Assembly: GCF_000719095.1 (NCBI RefSeq)
Contig: NZ_JOEH01000002.1
Span: 1 to 64,000 of the forward strand
DNA from: Streptacidiphilus jeojiense
Lineage (GTDB): Bacteria; Actinomycetota; Actinomycetes; Streptomycetales; Streptomycetaceae
Direction of reading: 5' to 3'
Length of the DNA stretch: 64,000 nt
Made by a program: the position numbers and the translations under genes. The stretch's first letter is position 1, and each line of letters starts with the position of its first letter. Positions 36,188-48,716 of the stretch are shown here, one piece after another. Below the pieces are notes generated by a model, which was given only the letters and a program-made list of their open reading frames with translations, searched no databases and had not been told where the DNA came from.

Positions 36188-36724
36188 GTGAGCATCTGGA
36201 TCTGGGTCGCCTTCGCCGTTGTCCTCGTCGGCCTCTACCTCAGCTGGACCGCGGGGCGGCTGGACCGCCTGCACGCGCGCATCGACGCCGCCCGGGCCGG
36301 CCTGGACGCGCAGCTGCTGCGCCGCGCCTCGGCGACGCTGGAGCTCTCCACCTCCACGCTGCTGGACCCGGCCGCCTCGGTGGTGCTCTACCAGGCGGCG
36401 CACGGTGCGCGGACCGCGTCCGAGGAGCGCCGGGAGCTCGCCGAGAGCGAGCTGAGCCAGGCCCTGCGGGCGGTCTTCGCCGAGCCCGAGCAGGTCAAGG
36501 AGTTGCGCGCACTGGTCGGCGGCGAGGAGTACGTGGTCGAGCTCAGCTCGGCGGTGCGCCGGGTGCCGATGGCCCGCACCTTCCACAACGACTCGGTCCG
36601 GGCCGCCCGGGCGGTGCGGCGGCACCGGATCGTGCGGATCTTCCGGCTGGCCGGCTACGCGCCGTTCCCGCAGACCGTCGAGATCGACGACGAGGCGCCG
36701 CCGGTACTGGTCGCCCCGGCCTGA
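36188..36724 (+). CDS. LemA-like membrane-anchored protein
   Basis: 178 residues. One membrane helix (3-20) is followed by a long helical part: [24 protein letters not shown] resembles the LemA segment with conserved R-A-D-L, and ARTFHNDSV and [15 protein letters not shown] resemble the LemA end. The match is partial, so it may be only a distant member. It starts 52 bases after pimA on the same strand. Function unknown. Confidence 0.55.
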   Translation: MSIWIWVAFAVVLVGLYLSWTAGRLDRLHARIDAARAGLDAQLLRRASATLELSTSTLLDPAASVVLYQAAHGARTASEERRELAESELSQALRAVFAEPEQVKELRALVGGEEYVVELSSAVRRVPMARTFHNDSVRAARAVRRHRIVRIFRLAGYAPFPQTVEIDDEAPPVLVAPA

Positions 36725-36783
36725 GCGGGCGCCGGCGCGATCGACCCGCGAGTGCCACGGCGGAGTGTGTGATCTGCGTCCGA

Positions 36784-36811
36784 TGGACCCGGTGGAGCAA
36801 TCGGTTAGGGT
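36784..36811 (+). promoter_or_regulatory. possible promoter of pdxS
   Basis: TGGACC (36784-36789), 16-base spacer, TAGGGT (36806-36811), about 60 bases before the pdxS start. Confidence 0.4.
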
Positions 36812-36872
36812 CGGAGCGGGCCTACCATGGGCTTGTCGCACCACTGCTCCGCATTCTTCAGTGAGGTCTTTC

Positions 36873-37787
<915 letters not shown>

Positions 37788-37801
37788 TCCGCAGGTTCGG
37801 T

Positions 37802-37833
37802 GGGGAGCGCGGACCGAACGGTCCGCGCTCCCC
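37802..37833 (+). terminator. hairpin between pdxS and pdxT
   Basis: Perfect 14-bp stem (37802-37815 with 37820-37833) and 4-base loop followed by CTTGTTT. It could lower pdxT expression against pdxS by partial termination. Confidence 0.8.
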
Positions 37834-37868
37834 CTTGTTTCCCATCCTTCGCGAAGAGGTTCCCCACA

Positions 37869-38465
37869 GTGACCAGTTCCCCCGTAGTCGGCGTCCTCGC
37901 CCTCCAGGGCGACGTGCGCGAGCACGCCATGGCCCTGGCCGAGGCGGACGCGGTGGCCCGGCCGATCCGCCGCCCCGAGGAGCTGGCCGAGGTCGACGCC
38001 CTGGTCATCCCCGGCGGCGAGTCCACCACCATGTCCAAGCTGGCGCTGCTGTTCGGGCTGATGCAGCCGCTGCGGGAGCGGGTCGCGGCCGGGATGCCGG
38101 TCTACGGCTCCTGCGCAGGCATGATCATGCTGGCCGACAAGATCCTGGACGGCCGGGACGACCAGGAGACCGTCGGCGGCATCGACATGGTGGTGCGGCG
38201 CAACGCCTTCGGCCGCCAGAACGAGTCGTTCGAGCAGGCCATCGAGGTGCGCGGGCTGGACGGCGGCCCGGTGCACGGCGTGTTCATCCGCGCCCCCTGG
38301 GTCGAGTCGGTGGGCGAGGGCGTCGAGGTGCTCGCCGCACTGGACCACGAGCGGATCGTGGCGGTGCGTCAGGGTAGTCTGCTGGCCACCTCGTTCCACC
38401 CGGAACTGACCGGTGACCACCGCATCCACCGGTTCTTCGTGGACATGGTCCGTGCCCGGGCGTAA
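37869..38465 (+). CDS. pdxT: pyridoxal 5'-phosphate synthase, glutaminase subunit
   Basis: 198 residues from the GTG at 37869 (AGAGG upstream). Class I glutamine amidotransferase of the PdxT branch with catalytic Cys82 (GSCAGM), His177 and Glu179 (SFHPELTGD), and the IPGGESTT loop at 47-54. It releases ammonia from glutamine for PdxS. Confidence 0.97.
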   Translation: MTSSPVVGVLALQGDVREHAMALAEADAVARPIRRPEELAEVDALVIPGGESTTMSKLALLFGLMQPLRERVAAGMPVYGSCAGMIMLADKILDGRDDQETVGGIDMVVRRNAFGRQNESFEQAIEVRGLDGGPVHGVFIRAPWVESVGEGVEVLAALDHERIVAVRQGSLLATSFHPELTGDHRIHRFFVDMVRARA

Positions 38466-38530
38466 CGGCAGGTGACGGTAGGATCTCGTCTGTTGTTCGT
38501 TTCTCTGGTGTTGTCTTAAGGAGCTACTCG

Positions 38531-39292
38531 ATGTCCGGCCACTCCAAGTGGGCTACCACCAAGCACAAGAAGGCCGCCATCGACGCGAAGCGCGGCAAGC
38601 TCTTCGCGAAGATGATCAAGAACATCGAGGTGGCGGCCCGCACCGGCGGCGGTGACCCGGCCGGCAACCCCACGCTCTACGACGCCATCCAGAAGGCCAA
38701 GAAGAGCTCGGTGCCGATCGACAACATCAACCGCGCCGTCAAGCGCGGCTCGGGCGCCGAGGCCGGCGGGGCCGACTACTCCACCATCATGTACGAGGGC
38801 TACGGCCCCAACGGCGTCGCCGTGCTGATCGAGTGCCTCACCGACAACCGCAACCGCGCCGCCTCCGACGTGCGCGTGGCGATGACCCGCAACGGCGGCT
38901 CGATGGCCGACCCGGGCTCGGTGTCGTACATGTTCAACCGCAAGGGCGTCGTGGTGGTCCCCAAGGGCGACAAGCTCGACGAGGACACCGTGATGGAGGC
39001 CGTGCTCGACGCCGGCGCCGAGGAGGTCAACGACCTCGGTGACACCTTCGAGGTGCTCAGCGAGGCCACCGACATGGTCGCGGTGCGCACTGCGCTGCAG
39101 GACGCCGGCATCGACTACGACTCGGCCGACGCCAACTTCGTCCCCAGCGTCCAGGTCGAGCTGGACGCCGACGGCGCCCGCAAGATCTTCAAGCTGATCG
39201 ACGCCCTGGAGGACAGCGACGACGTGCAGAACGTCTTCGCCAACTTCGACCTCTCCGCCGAGGTCGTCGCCGAGCTCGACGAGGACGAGTAG
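38531..39292 (+). CDS. YebC/PmpR family DNA-binding regulator or translation factor
   Basis: 253 residues, starting [22 protein letters not shown], the family hallmark, with the three-domain length typical of YebC (240-250). Usually placed next to ruvC, as here. Some members regulate transcription, while recent work ties others to relief of ribosome stalling at proline runs, as for mitochondrial TACO1. AAGGAG precedes the ATG. Confidence 0.95.
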   Translation: MSGHSKWATTKHKKAAIDAKRGKLFAKMIKNIEVAARTGGGDPAGNPTLYDAIQKAKKSSVPIDNINRAVKRGSGAEAGGADYSTIMYEGYGPNGVAVLIECLTDNRNRAASDVRVAMTRNGGSMADPGSVSYMFNRKGVVVVPKGDKLDEDTVMEAVLDAGAEEVNDLGDTFEVLSEATDMVAVRTALQDAGIDYDSADANFVPSVQVELDADGARKIFKLIDALEDSDDVQNVFANFDLSAEVVAELDEDE

Positions 39293-39454
39293 TCCTACCG
39301 GAAGCTGCCTCCGCCGCCCGGCGCCCACTGCGGGTAGCCGGGCGGCGTCTTGTCTGCGCTGCCTTGTCTGCGCGGGCATGTCCGGGGCTGTTGTGTCGGT
39401 GGCAACCGATAGCCTCACCAGGCAACCATCCGTTCGAGGCGAAGGGCGACAACC

Positions 39455-39985
39455 GTGCGCGTGCTCGGCGTGGATCCGGGGCTGACCCGCTGCGGCGTCG
39501 GCGTGGTGGACGGCGCGCCCGGACGTCCGCTGCGCATGGTCGCCTGCGGGGTGGTCCGCACCCCGGCCGAGCTGGACGTGGCGCACCGGCTGCTGCAGAT
39601 CGAGGAGGGGCTGGAGCTCTGGTTCGACCGGCACCAGCCCGAACTGGTCGCGGTGGAGCGGGTGTTCGCCCAGCACAACGTCCGCACCGTGATGGGCACC
39701 GCGCAGGCCAGCGCGGTGGCGATGCTCTGCGCCACCCGCCGCGGCATCCCGGTCACCCTGCACACCCCCAGCGAGGTCAAGGCCGCCATCAGCGGCAACG
39801 GCCGCGCCGACAAGGCCCAGGTCGGGGCCATGGTCACCCGGCTGCTGCGACTGGACGCGCCGCCCAAGCCGGCCGACGCCGCGGACGCCCTGGCCCTGGC
39901 CATCTGCCACATCTGGCGCGGAGCCGCCACCGACCGCATCGCCGCCGCCGTCGCGGCCGCCCGTCCCAAGGAGTACCGCCGATGA
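39455..39985 (+). CDS. ruvC: Holliday junction endonuclease RuvC
   Basis: 176 residues, GTG start. Cuts Holliday junctions symmetrically. The acidic active site of the RNase H-like fold is visible: Asp7 (GVDPGL), Glu68 (VAVERVF), Asp141 and Asp144 ([11 protein letters not shown]). The stop overlaps the ruvA start. Confidence 0.97.
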   Translation: MRVLGVDPGLTRCGVGVVDGAPGRPLRMVACGVVRTPAELDVAHRLLQIEEGLELWFDRHQPELVAVERVFAQHNVRTVMGTAQASAVAMLCATRRGIPVTLHTPSEVKAAISGNGRADKAQVGAMVTRLLRLDAPPKPADAADALALAICHIWRGAATDRIAAAVAAARPKEYRR

Positions 39986-40599
39986 TCGCCTTCGTCAGTG
40001 GACCGGTGGCCGCCCTCGGCCCGGCCTCGGCCGTCATCGAGGTCGGCGGCGTGGGCATGCTGGTCCAGTGCGCCCCCTCGGTGCTGGCCGGGCTGAAGGT
40101 CGGCGAGCCCGGCCGGCTGGCCACCTCACTGGTGGTCCGCGAGGACTCGCTCACCCTCTACGGCTTCGCCGACGACGACGAGCGCACCACCTTCGAGCTG
40201 CTGCAGACCGCCAGCGGCATCGGCCCCAAGGTCGCCCAGGCCATGCTCGCGGTGCACCGTCCGGACGCGCTGCGGATCGCGGTCCAGCGCGGCGACGCCA
40301 AGACCCTCACCGCCGTCCCGGGGATCGGGCCCAAGGGCGCGCAGAAGCTGCTGATCGAGCTCAAGGACAAGCTGGGCGCGCCCACCGGCGCGGTGCCGGC
40401 CCAGCAGCACGCCGTGCTCTCCTCCGGCCCCGCCCCCTGGCAGGACCAGCTGCACGCCGCCCTGGTCGGGCTGGGGTTCGCCCCGCGTGAGGCCGAGGAC
40501 GCGGTCGCGGCGGTCACCCCCGAGGCCGAGGCCCAGGAGCGGACCGACGTCTCCGCCCTGCTCCGCAGCGCGCTCCGTACCCGCAACCGCACCCGCTGA
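39982..40599 (+). CDS. ruvA: Holliday junction branch migration protein RuvA
   Basis: 205 residues. ATGA overlap with ruvC shows coupling. Domain I (1-65) is an OB fold; domain II has two helix-hairpin-helix motifs ([22 protein letters not shown]) that hold junction DNA; a linker leads to domain III (about 150-205), which binds RuvB. Confidence 0.96.
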   Translation: MIAFVSGPVAALGPASAVIEVGGVGMLVQCAPSVLAGLKVGEPGRLATSLVVREDSLTLYGFADDDERTTFELLQTASGIGPKVAQAMLAVHRPDALRIAVQRGDAKTLTAVPGIGPKGAQKLLIELKDKLGAPTGAVPAQQHAVLSSGPAPWQDQLHAALVGLGFAPREAEDAVAAVTPEAEAQERTDVSALLRSALRTRNRTR

Positions 40600-40610
40600 G
40601 GAGCAGCTCG

Positions 40611-41684
40611 ATGAGCCCCTACGACGAGACCACCTCGGCCGTCTCCTCCTCCGCCGACGGCGAGGACCGTGCCGTCGAGGCCGCGCTGCGCCCCAAGGAC
40701 CTGGGCGAGTTCATCGGCCAGGAGCGGGTCCGCGAGCAGCTGTCGCTGGTGCTCCAGGCGGCCCGGCACCGTGCGGCCACCCCGGACCACGTGCTGCTCA
40801 GCGGCCCTCCCGGGCTGGGCAAGACCACCCTGTCGATGATCATCGCGGCGGAGATGAACGCCCCGATCCGGATCACCTCGGGCCCGGCCATCCAGCACGC
40901 CGGCGACCTCGCCGCGATCCTCTCCTCGCTGACCGAGGGCGAGGTGCTGTTCCTGGACGAGATCCACCGGATGTCCCGTCCGGCCGAGGAGATGCTCTAC
41001 ATGGCGATGGAGGACTTCCGGGTCGACGTGATCGTCGGCAAGGGCCCCGGCGCCACCGCCATCCCGCTGGAACTGCCGCCGTTCACCCTGGTCGGCGCCA
41101 CCACCAGGGCCGGGCTGCTGCCCCCGCCGCTGCGCGACCGCTTCGGCTTCACCGGCCACATGGAGTTCTACGCCCCGGTCGAACTGGAGCGGGTGATCCA
41201 CCGCTCGGCCCGCCTGCTCGACGTCCGGATCGACACCGCCGGCGCGGCGGAGATCGCCGGGCGCTCCCGGGGCACGCCCCGGATCGCCAACCGGCTGCTG
41301 CGCCGGGTCCGGGACTTCGCGCAGGTCAGGCATGACGGCGAGGTCACCAGGGAGATCGCCGCCGCCGCCCTCGGGGTGTACGAGGTGGACGAGCGCGGGC
41401 TGGACCGGCTGGACCGCGCGGTGCTGCAGGCGCTGCTGAAGCTCTTCGGCGGTGGCCCGGTGGGCCTGTCCACGCTGGCCGTCGCGGTGGGGGAGGAGAG
41501 CGAGACGGTGGAGGAGGTCGCCGAGCCGTTCCTGGTGCGCGAGGGCCTGCTGGCCCGTACCCCCAGGGGCCGGATCGCCACCGCCGCCGCCTGGCAGCAC
41601 CTGGGTCTCACGCCACCGCCCGCCCCGCCGCACACCTCCCTCCCGGCCCAGCAGGACCTCTTCGGCGACGCCGCTGAGGGCTGA
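40611..41684 (+). CDS. ruvB: Holliday junction helicase RuvB
   Basis: 357 residues, 11 bases after ruvA. AAA+ motor with Walker A GPPGLGKT (65-72), Walker B FLDEIHR, sensor 1 in VGATTRAG, and the winged-helix domain at the C-terminus (about 265-340). Drives branch migration with RuvA. Confidence 0.97.
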   Translation: MSPYDETTSAVSSSADGEDRAVEAALRPKDLGEFIGQERVREQLSLVLQAARHRAATPDHVLLSGPPGLGKTTLSMIIAAEMNAPIRITSGPAIQHAGDLAAILSSLTEGEVLFLDEIHRMSRPAEEMLYMAMEDFRVDVIVGKGPGATAIPLELPPFTLVGATTRAGLLPPPLRDRFGFTGHMEFYAPVELERVIHRSARLLDVRIDTAGAAEIAGRSRGTPRIANRLLRRVRDFAQVRHDGEVTREIAAAALGVYEVDERGLDRLDRAVLQALLKLFGGGPVGLSTLAVAVGEESETVEEVAEPFLVREGLLARTPRGRIATAAAWQHLGLTPPPAPPHTSLPAQQDLFGDAAEG

Positions 41685-41744
41685 CTCACAGCGAAGAAGG
41701 CCCTGCTACTCGCTTTCGTCGGAACCGGGATGACATGCTTGACG

Positions 41745-41773
41745 TTGTCCCTCCAAGGCGGGTCGCCTAGACT
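41745..41773 (+). promoter_or_regulatory. promoter of yajC-secD-secF
   Basis: TTGTCC (41745-41750), 17-base spacer, TAGACT (41768-41773). Good spacing and a streptomycete-style -10 box, 85 bases before yajC. Confidence 0.5.
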
Positions 41774-41857
41774 CCGCCGTTGCCGCTCCCTTTCGGACGG
41801 CCCGCCACCGAAAAGACCGGCCGCTTCCCTTGCGGCCTCGCAAAGGACCTGTCAGCC

Positions 41858-42301
41858 GTGAATTCCTCTTTCCTCGTCATCATCGTCGTCATGATGGGCG
41901 CGATGTACCTGATGACCCGCTCTGCCAAGAAGAAGCAGGCGCAGGCCGCGGAGATGCGCAACAAGATGGAGCCCGGTTCCGGTATCCGCACCATCGGCGG
42001 TATGTACGCCCTGGTGAAGGCCGTGAACGAGGACTCCGTCGAGCTTGAGGTCGCCCCCGGCGTCCACGCCATCTACGCCAAGAACGCCATCGCCGTCGTG
42101 ATGGACGGAGCGGAGTACAACCGCATCGTCCACGGCGACGAGGTCGAGGACGAGGCCGAGGAGATCGAGGACGACGCGCAGACGGTCGTCGCCGACGAGG
42201 CCCCGGTCGAGCTGGACAAGGCGCCTTCGCTGGAGAAGGCCGATGCCGGGGTGGAGGATGACGCAGAGCCCGCCGCTGACAAGGGCGTAGCCGCCAAGTA
42301 G
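41858..42301 (+). CDS. yajC: preprotein translocase subunit YajC
   Basis: 147 residues from the GTG at 41858. One N-terminal membrane helix (about 4-20), the conserved GSGIRTIGGMYALV segment (41-54), then an acidic tail (EDEAEEIEDDAQ) longer than in E. coli YajC (110 residues). Partner of SecDF at the Sec translocon; first gene of the yajC-secD-secF set. Confidence 0.93.
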   Translation: MNSSFLVIIVVMMGAMYLMTRSAKKKQAQAAEMRNKMEPGSGIRTIGGMYALVKAVNEDSVELEVAPGVHAIYAKNAIAVVMDGAEYNRIVHGDEVEDEAEEIEDDAQTVVADEAPVELDKAPSLEKADAGVEDDAEPAADKGVAAK

Positions 42302-42450
42302 CCTGCCCCATACGGCAGACACGCCGGGGCCACCCAACCCCGGACGGCCCCAACGGACCGCTGCGTCGTGGCCGCGCCATCCCCTGTCCGCCGGACCCCC
42401 GGCGGTGACGGCGCGACCCACCCACGGCATGGACAGAGAGAAACGAGAAG

Positions 42451-44241
42451 GTGGCATCACCCAAATCCCGTCCCCGTGACGGATACCCGGGGCGCGCGAT
42501 GGGCCTGATCCTGGCGGTCGCGGTGGCCCTGGTGGCCATCATGTTCGCCACCGGGAACACGACCCCCCGCCTCGGCGTCGACCTTGCAGGTGGCACCACC
42601 GTCACGCTCAAGGCGGTCGCGCCCAAGAACAACCCCGGCGCTGTCAACAGCACCAGCATGAACGAGGCCGTCTCGATCCTGCAGCAGCGCGTCAACGGGA
42701 TGGGCGTCTCCGAAGCCACCGTGCAGACCGAGGGCAGCGACACGATCGTGGTGACGATCCCCAAGGGGAACAACACCCAGCAGATCGAGAACGAGGTCGG
42801 TACGACCGCGAAGCTGTACTTCCGTCCGGTCCTCGCCGAGGCCCCGTCGGGTGTCACCGTCACCTCCTCGGCCAGTGCCAGCGCCAGTGCCTCGGGAACC
42901 GCCTCCGCCTCCGCCTCGGCGAGCACCCAGGCCAACGCCCCCTCGGGCTCGGCCTCAGCTTCCCCGTCCGCGACCAAGACGCAGGGCGACGCGGTCACCG
43001 GTGACCTCACCAAGGCCACGGCGACGGCCAGTGCCAGTGCCACGGCCAAGGCGAGCACCACTCCCGCCGCCACGGGCACCGCCGCCGCAGCAGCAGCCGC
43101 ATCGAGTTCCGCAGCCGCTGCCGCCTCGCTCACCACCGGCACCGTCCCGGCCGACCTGACGACGCAGTTCGCCAACCTGGACTGCTCCAAGGCCGCCCAG
43201 CGGGTGGACCACCAGACCGACACCACCAAGGACGCGGTGGCCTGCTCCTCGGACGCCAGCGCCGGCTACTACATCAAGTACGCCCTGGGTCCGGTGGCCG
43301 TCCCCGGCACCGACATCAGCAGCGCCTCGGCCGGCATCAGCACCCAGAACGGCGGCTGGCAGGTCAACCTGAACTTCACCAGCAGCGGTGGCTCGAAGTT
43401 CACCACGGTCACCACCGCGCTGGCCAAGAACACCACCCCGGCGAACCAGTTCGCGATCGTCCTGGACGGCAAGGTGCAGTCCGCCCCCTCGGTCTCCTCG
43501 GCGATCACCGGCGGCCAGGCGCAGATCACCGGCAGCTTCACCCAGGAGGAGGCGACCAGCCTCGCCAACGTGCTGAGCTACGGCGCGCTCCCGCTGGACT
43601 TCAGCAAGCAGGACGTGACCACCGTCTCGCCCGAGCTCGGCAGCAGCCAGCTCACCGCGGGCCTGGTCTCCGGCGCCATCGGTCTGGCACTGGTGATCCT
43701 CTACTCGCTGCTCTACTACCGCGGCCTCGGCCTGGTGGCCATCGCCGGTCTGGCGGTCTCCGCCGTGCTGACCTACGCGATCATGTGCCTGCTCGGAGCG
43801 ACGATCGGGTTCGCGCTGAACCTGCCGGCGGTCTGCGGCGCCATCGTGGCCATCGGTATCACCGCGGACTCCTTCGTCGTCTACTTCGAGAGAATCCGCG
43901 ACGAACTGCGGCACGGCTCCTCGCTGCGCCCCGCCGTCCAGCGGGCCTGGCCCAAGGCCCGGCGCACCATCCTGGTCGCCGACTTCGTGTCCTTCCTGGC
44001 TGCCGCGGTGCTGTACTTCTTCACCGTGGGCAAGGTCCAGGGCTTCGCGTTCACCCTGGGTCTGACCACCCTGCTCGACGTCGTGGTGATCTTCCTGTTC
44101 ACCAAGCCGCTGATCACCCTGCTGGCCCGCCGGAAGTTCTTCGCCGAGGGCCATCCCATGTCCGGGCTCGACCCCAAGCGGCTGGGCGTGAGGCCCCCGC
44201 TGCGCGGCGGCCGCCGTCCCGCCGAGACCAAGGAGGCCTGA
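42451..44241 (+). CDS. secD: protein translocase subunit SecD with a Ser/Ala/Thr-rich insert
   Basis: 596 residues, GTG start. The first membrane helix is at about 17-33; the large outer P1 domain follows; the last five helices and LPLDFSK, ELGSSQLTAGLVSGAIG and IGITADSFVVYFERIRDE (the proton-path Asp region) are typical. With SecF it uses the proton gradient to pull secreted proteins outward. Residues 134-228 are an insert almost wholly of Ser, Ala, Thr and Lys placed in the P1 domain, outside the membrane. It probably does not fold. Confidence 0.95.
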   Translation: MASPKSRPRDGYPGRAMGLILAVAVALVAIMFATGNTTPRLGVDLAGGTTVTLKAVAPKNNPGAVNSTSMNEAVSILQQRVNGMGVSEATVQTEGSDTIVVTIPKGNNTQQIENEVGTTAKLYFRPVLAEAPSGVTVTSSASASASASGTASASASASTQANAPSGSASASPSATKTQGDAVTGDLTKATATASASATAKASTTPAATGTAAAAAAASSSAAAAASLTTGTVPADLTTQFANLDCSKAAQRVDHQTDTTKDAVACSSDASAGYYIKYALGPVAVPGTDISSASAGISTQNGGWQVNLNFTSSGGSKFTTVTTALAKNTTPANQFAIVLDGKVQSAPSVSSAITGGQAQITGSFTQEEATSLANVLSYGALPLDFSKQDVTTVSPELGSSQLTAGLVSGAIGLALVILYSLLYYRGLGLVAIAGLAVSAVLTYAIMCLLGATIGFALNLPAVCGAIVAIGITADSFVVYFERIRDELRHGSSLRPAVQRAWPKARRTILVADFVSFLAAAVLYFFTVGKVQGFAFTLGLTTLLDVVVIFLFTKPLITLLARRKFFAEGHPMSGLDPKRLGVRPPLRGGRRPAETKEA

Positions 44242-44245
44242 CCAG

Positions 44246-45406
44246 ATGTCCCGCTTCGGCAACATCGGCCACCGGCTCTTCACCGGCGAACTCAGCTTCG
44301 ACTTCGTCGGTCGGCGCAAGCTCTGGGTCGCCCTCTCCGGGGTGATCGTGCTCGCGGCGATCCTCGGCCTCAGCCTGCGCGGCCTGAATCTCGGCATCGA
44401 GTTCAAGGGCGGCGAGATCTACACGATCTCCAAGCCCGGGGTCACCGTCAGCCAGGCCCAGGACGTCGCCAACAAGATCACCGGCGACAACTCCTCGGTG
44501 GTGCAGTCCTCCTCCAGCAGTTCCGGCAAGCAGATCACCATCCAGATCAGCGCCGCCGAGAACGTCACCACGGAGAAGGCGATCACCGAGATCACCTCCC
44601 AGCTGGGCGTCCCGGCCAACCAGGTCAGCACCCAGATGATCGGTGCCAGCTGGGGCCAGGACATCAGCAAGAAGGCCCTGTACGGGATCATCGCCTTCAT
44701 GGTGCTGGTGACGCTCTACCTCGCCGTCGCCTTCGAGTGGCGGCTCGCGGTGGGCGCCCTGGTCGCGCTGCTGCACGACATGGTGATCACCGTCGGCGTC
44801 TACGCGCTGCTGGGCTTCACCGTCACCTCGGGCACGGTGATCGGCTTCCTGACCGTCCTCGGCTACTCGCTCTACGACACCGTCGTGGTGTTCGACGGCC
44901 TCAAGGACGCCACCAAGAAGCTGGGCACCCAGTCCAGGCTGAACTACAGCGACGCCGCCAACCAGTCGCTGAACAGCACCCTGGTGCGGTCCATCAACAC
45001 CACCATCCTGGCGCTGCTGCCGGTCGCGGCACTGCTGTTCATCGGCGGCGGCCTGCTCGGCGCCGGCACCCTGAACGACATCTCGCTGGCGCTGTTCGTC
45101 GGCCTGAGCGCCGGTGCCTACTCCTCGATCTGCGTCGCCACCCCGATGGTGGCCTGGCTCAAGGAGAAGCAGCCGGAGAACATCGCGCTGGCCAAGAAGG
45201 TCAGGCAGCGCCGGGCCGCCGAGGCCAAGGCCGCGGCGGAGGGCGTGGTCCTGGACCAGGCCGACCGCGCGGGCCAGGACGACGAGGCCGCCGAGGGCAA
45301 CGTCCCGGTCAGCAGCGGCAGCGGCGCCGGCGGCAGCACGGGTCCCCGGCGCCAGCCGGTCAACCGCAGCCGCAACGACCGCCGGGCCCCCGGCAAGAGG
45401 AAGTAG
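44246..45406 (+). CDS. secF: protein translocase subunit SecF
   Basis: 386 residues, 4 bases after secD. Six membrane helices with a first outer domain; EFKGGE (about 52-57) and GYSLYDTVVVFDGLKD (about 209-224) are the conserved SecF segments. The C-terminal tail after residue 310 is charged and cytosolic, ending in a basic run. Works with SecD. Confidence 0.96.
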   Translation: MSRFGNIGHRLFTGELSFDFVGRRKLWVALSGVIVLAAILGLSLRGLNLGIEFKGGEIYTISKPGVTVSQAQDVANKITGDNSSVVQSSSSSSGKQITIQISAAENVTTEKAITEITSQLGVPANQVSTQMIGASWGQDISKKALYGIIAFMVLVTLYLAVAFEWRLAVGALVALLHDMVITVGVYALLGFTVTSGTVIGFLTVLGYSLYDTVVVFDGLKDATKKLGTQSRLNYSDAANQSLNSTLVRSINTTILALLPVAALLFIGGGLLGAGTLNDISLALFVGLSAGAYSSICVATPMVAWLKEKQPENIALAKKVRQRRAAEAKAAAEGVVLDQADRAGQDDEAAEGNVPVSSGSGAGGSTGPRRQPVNRSRNDRRAPGKRK

Positions 45407-45412
45407 CACCAC

Positions 45413-45958
45413 ATGAGCACCGACGACCTGGCCGCACTGCTGGCCTCCCGGATCCGCGACGTCCCGGACTACCCCAAGCCCGGAGTGGTCTTCAAGGACA
45501 TCGCGCCGCTGCTGGACGACGCGGTGGCCTTCGCCGCCCTGGTCGACCACCTGGCGGCACGGGCCAAGGCCCTGGGCGCGACCAAGGTCGTCGGCCTCGA
45601 GGCGCGCGGCTTCATCCTGGCGGCCCCGGCCGCCTACGCCGCGGGCGCGGGCTTCGTCCCGGTCCGCAAGGAGGGCAAGCTGCCCGGCCCCTGCTTCAGC
45701 CAGGCCTACGACCTGGAGTACGGCTCGGCGGTGATAGAGGTCCAGTGCGACGCCTTCGTCCCCGGTGAGCGGGTGCTGGTGGTCGACGACGTGCTGGCCA
45801 CCGGCGGCACCGTCGAGGCCTCGCTGGACCTGGTCCGCCGGGCCGGGGCGGAGCTGGCCGGAGTGGCGGTGCTGATGGAGCTCGGCTTCCTCGGCGGCCG
45901 TGAGCGCCTGCAGCCCCACCTGGGCGAAGCCCCCCTGGAAGCGATCATCGCGCTGTAG
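45413..45958 (+). CDS. apt: adenine phosphoribosyltransferase
   Basis: 181 residues, ATG 6 bases after the secF stop. Makes AMP from adenine and PRPP. The PRPP loop VLVVDDVLATGGT (about 120-132) and the adenine loop around EARGFI (61-66) are clear. Lies before rel, as in many actinobacteria. Confidence 0.96.
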   Translation: MSTDDLAALLASRIRDVPDYPKPGVVFKDIAPLLDDAVAFAALVDHLAARAKALGATKVVGLEARGFILAAPAAYAAGAGFVPVRKEGKLPGPCFSQAYDLEYGSAVIEVQCDAFVPGERVLVVDDVLATGGTVEASLDLVRRAGAELAGVAVLMELGFLGGRERLQPHLGEAPLEAIIAL

Positions 45959-46024
45959 CAGGCGGTCTGCGCGCAGGGGTACGGGGCGTCGCGCCCCGAA
46001 AGGCCGGAGTACAGCAGGACCGAC

Positions 46025-46061
46025 GCGGGCGGGTCACCGGAACAAACGGTGGCCCGCCCGC
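46025..46061 (+). terminator. terminator between apt and rel
   Basis: 15-bp stem (46025-46039 with 46047-46061, one G-U pair) and a 7-base loop. Suggests rel has its own promoter just downstream. Confidence 0.75.
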
Positions 46062-46122
46062 GCTCGGTACCATGAGGAGTCCCCGCCACTGAACGCGTGG
46101 GGCCCACGCTCGAGGAGTGCAC

Positions 46123-48528
<2,406 letters not shown>

Positions 48529-48551
48529 CGCGAAAGGTGCGGGTCGTGGTG

Positions 48552-48640
48552 GGCTTGTCGCGCAGTTCCCCGCGCCCCTAGGGGGCTGCAACCGGGCCAG
48601 TTGCAAGCGTCCAGGGGCGCGGGGAACTGCGCGACAAGCC
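48552..48640. repeat. nested palindromic element, copy 3
   Basis: Longest copy: perfect 28-bp outer arms (48552-48579 and 48613-48640), same core as copies at 11397 and 19982, with an inner TGCAAC(C)GG / CC(A)GTTGCA hairpin. Lies 24 bases after the rel stop, between convergent genes. Confidence 0.93.
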
Positions 48641-48667
48641 ATGCACCTCGGTGCACCCTCGTTGAGA

Positions 48668-48703
48668 CAGTTCCCCGCGCCCCTGGGGTAGTGCAACCGG
48701 GCC
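48668..48703. repeat. half copy of the palindromic element
   Basis: Repeats the left arm core CAGTTCCCCGCGCCCCT and runs on into the inner part (GTGCAACCGGGCC), then stops at the symmetry centre. It stands 28 bases after copy 3 in direct orientation. Confidence 0.85.
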
Positions 48704-48716
48704 GCGTGCCGGAAGG

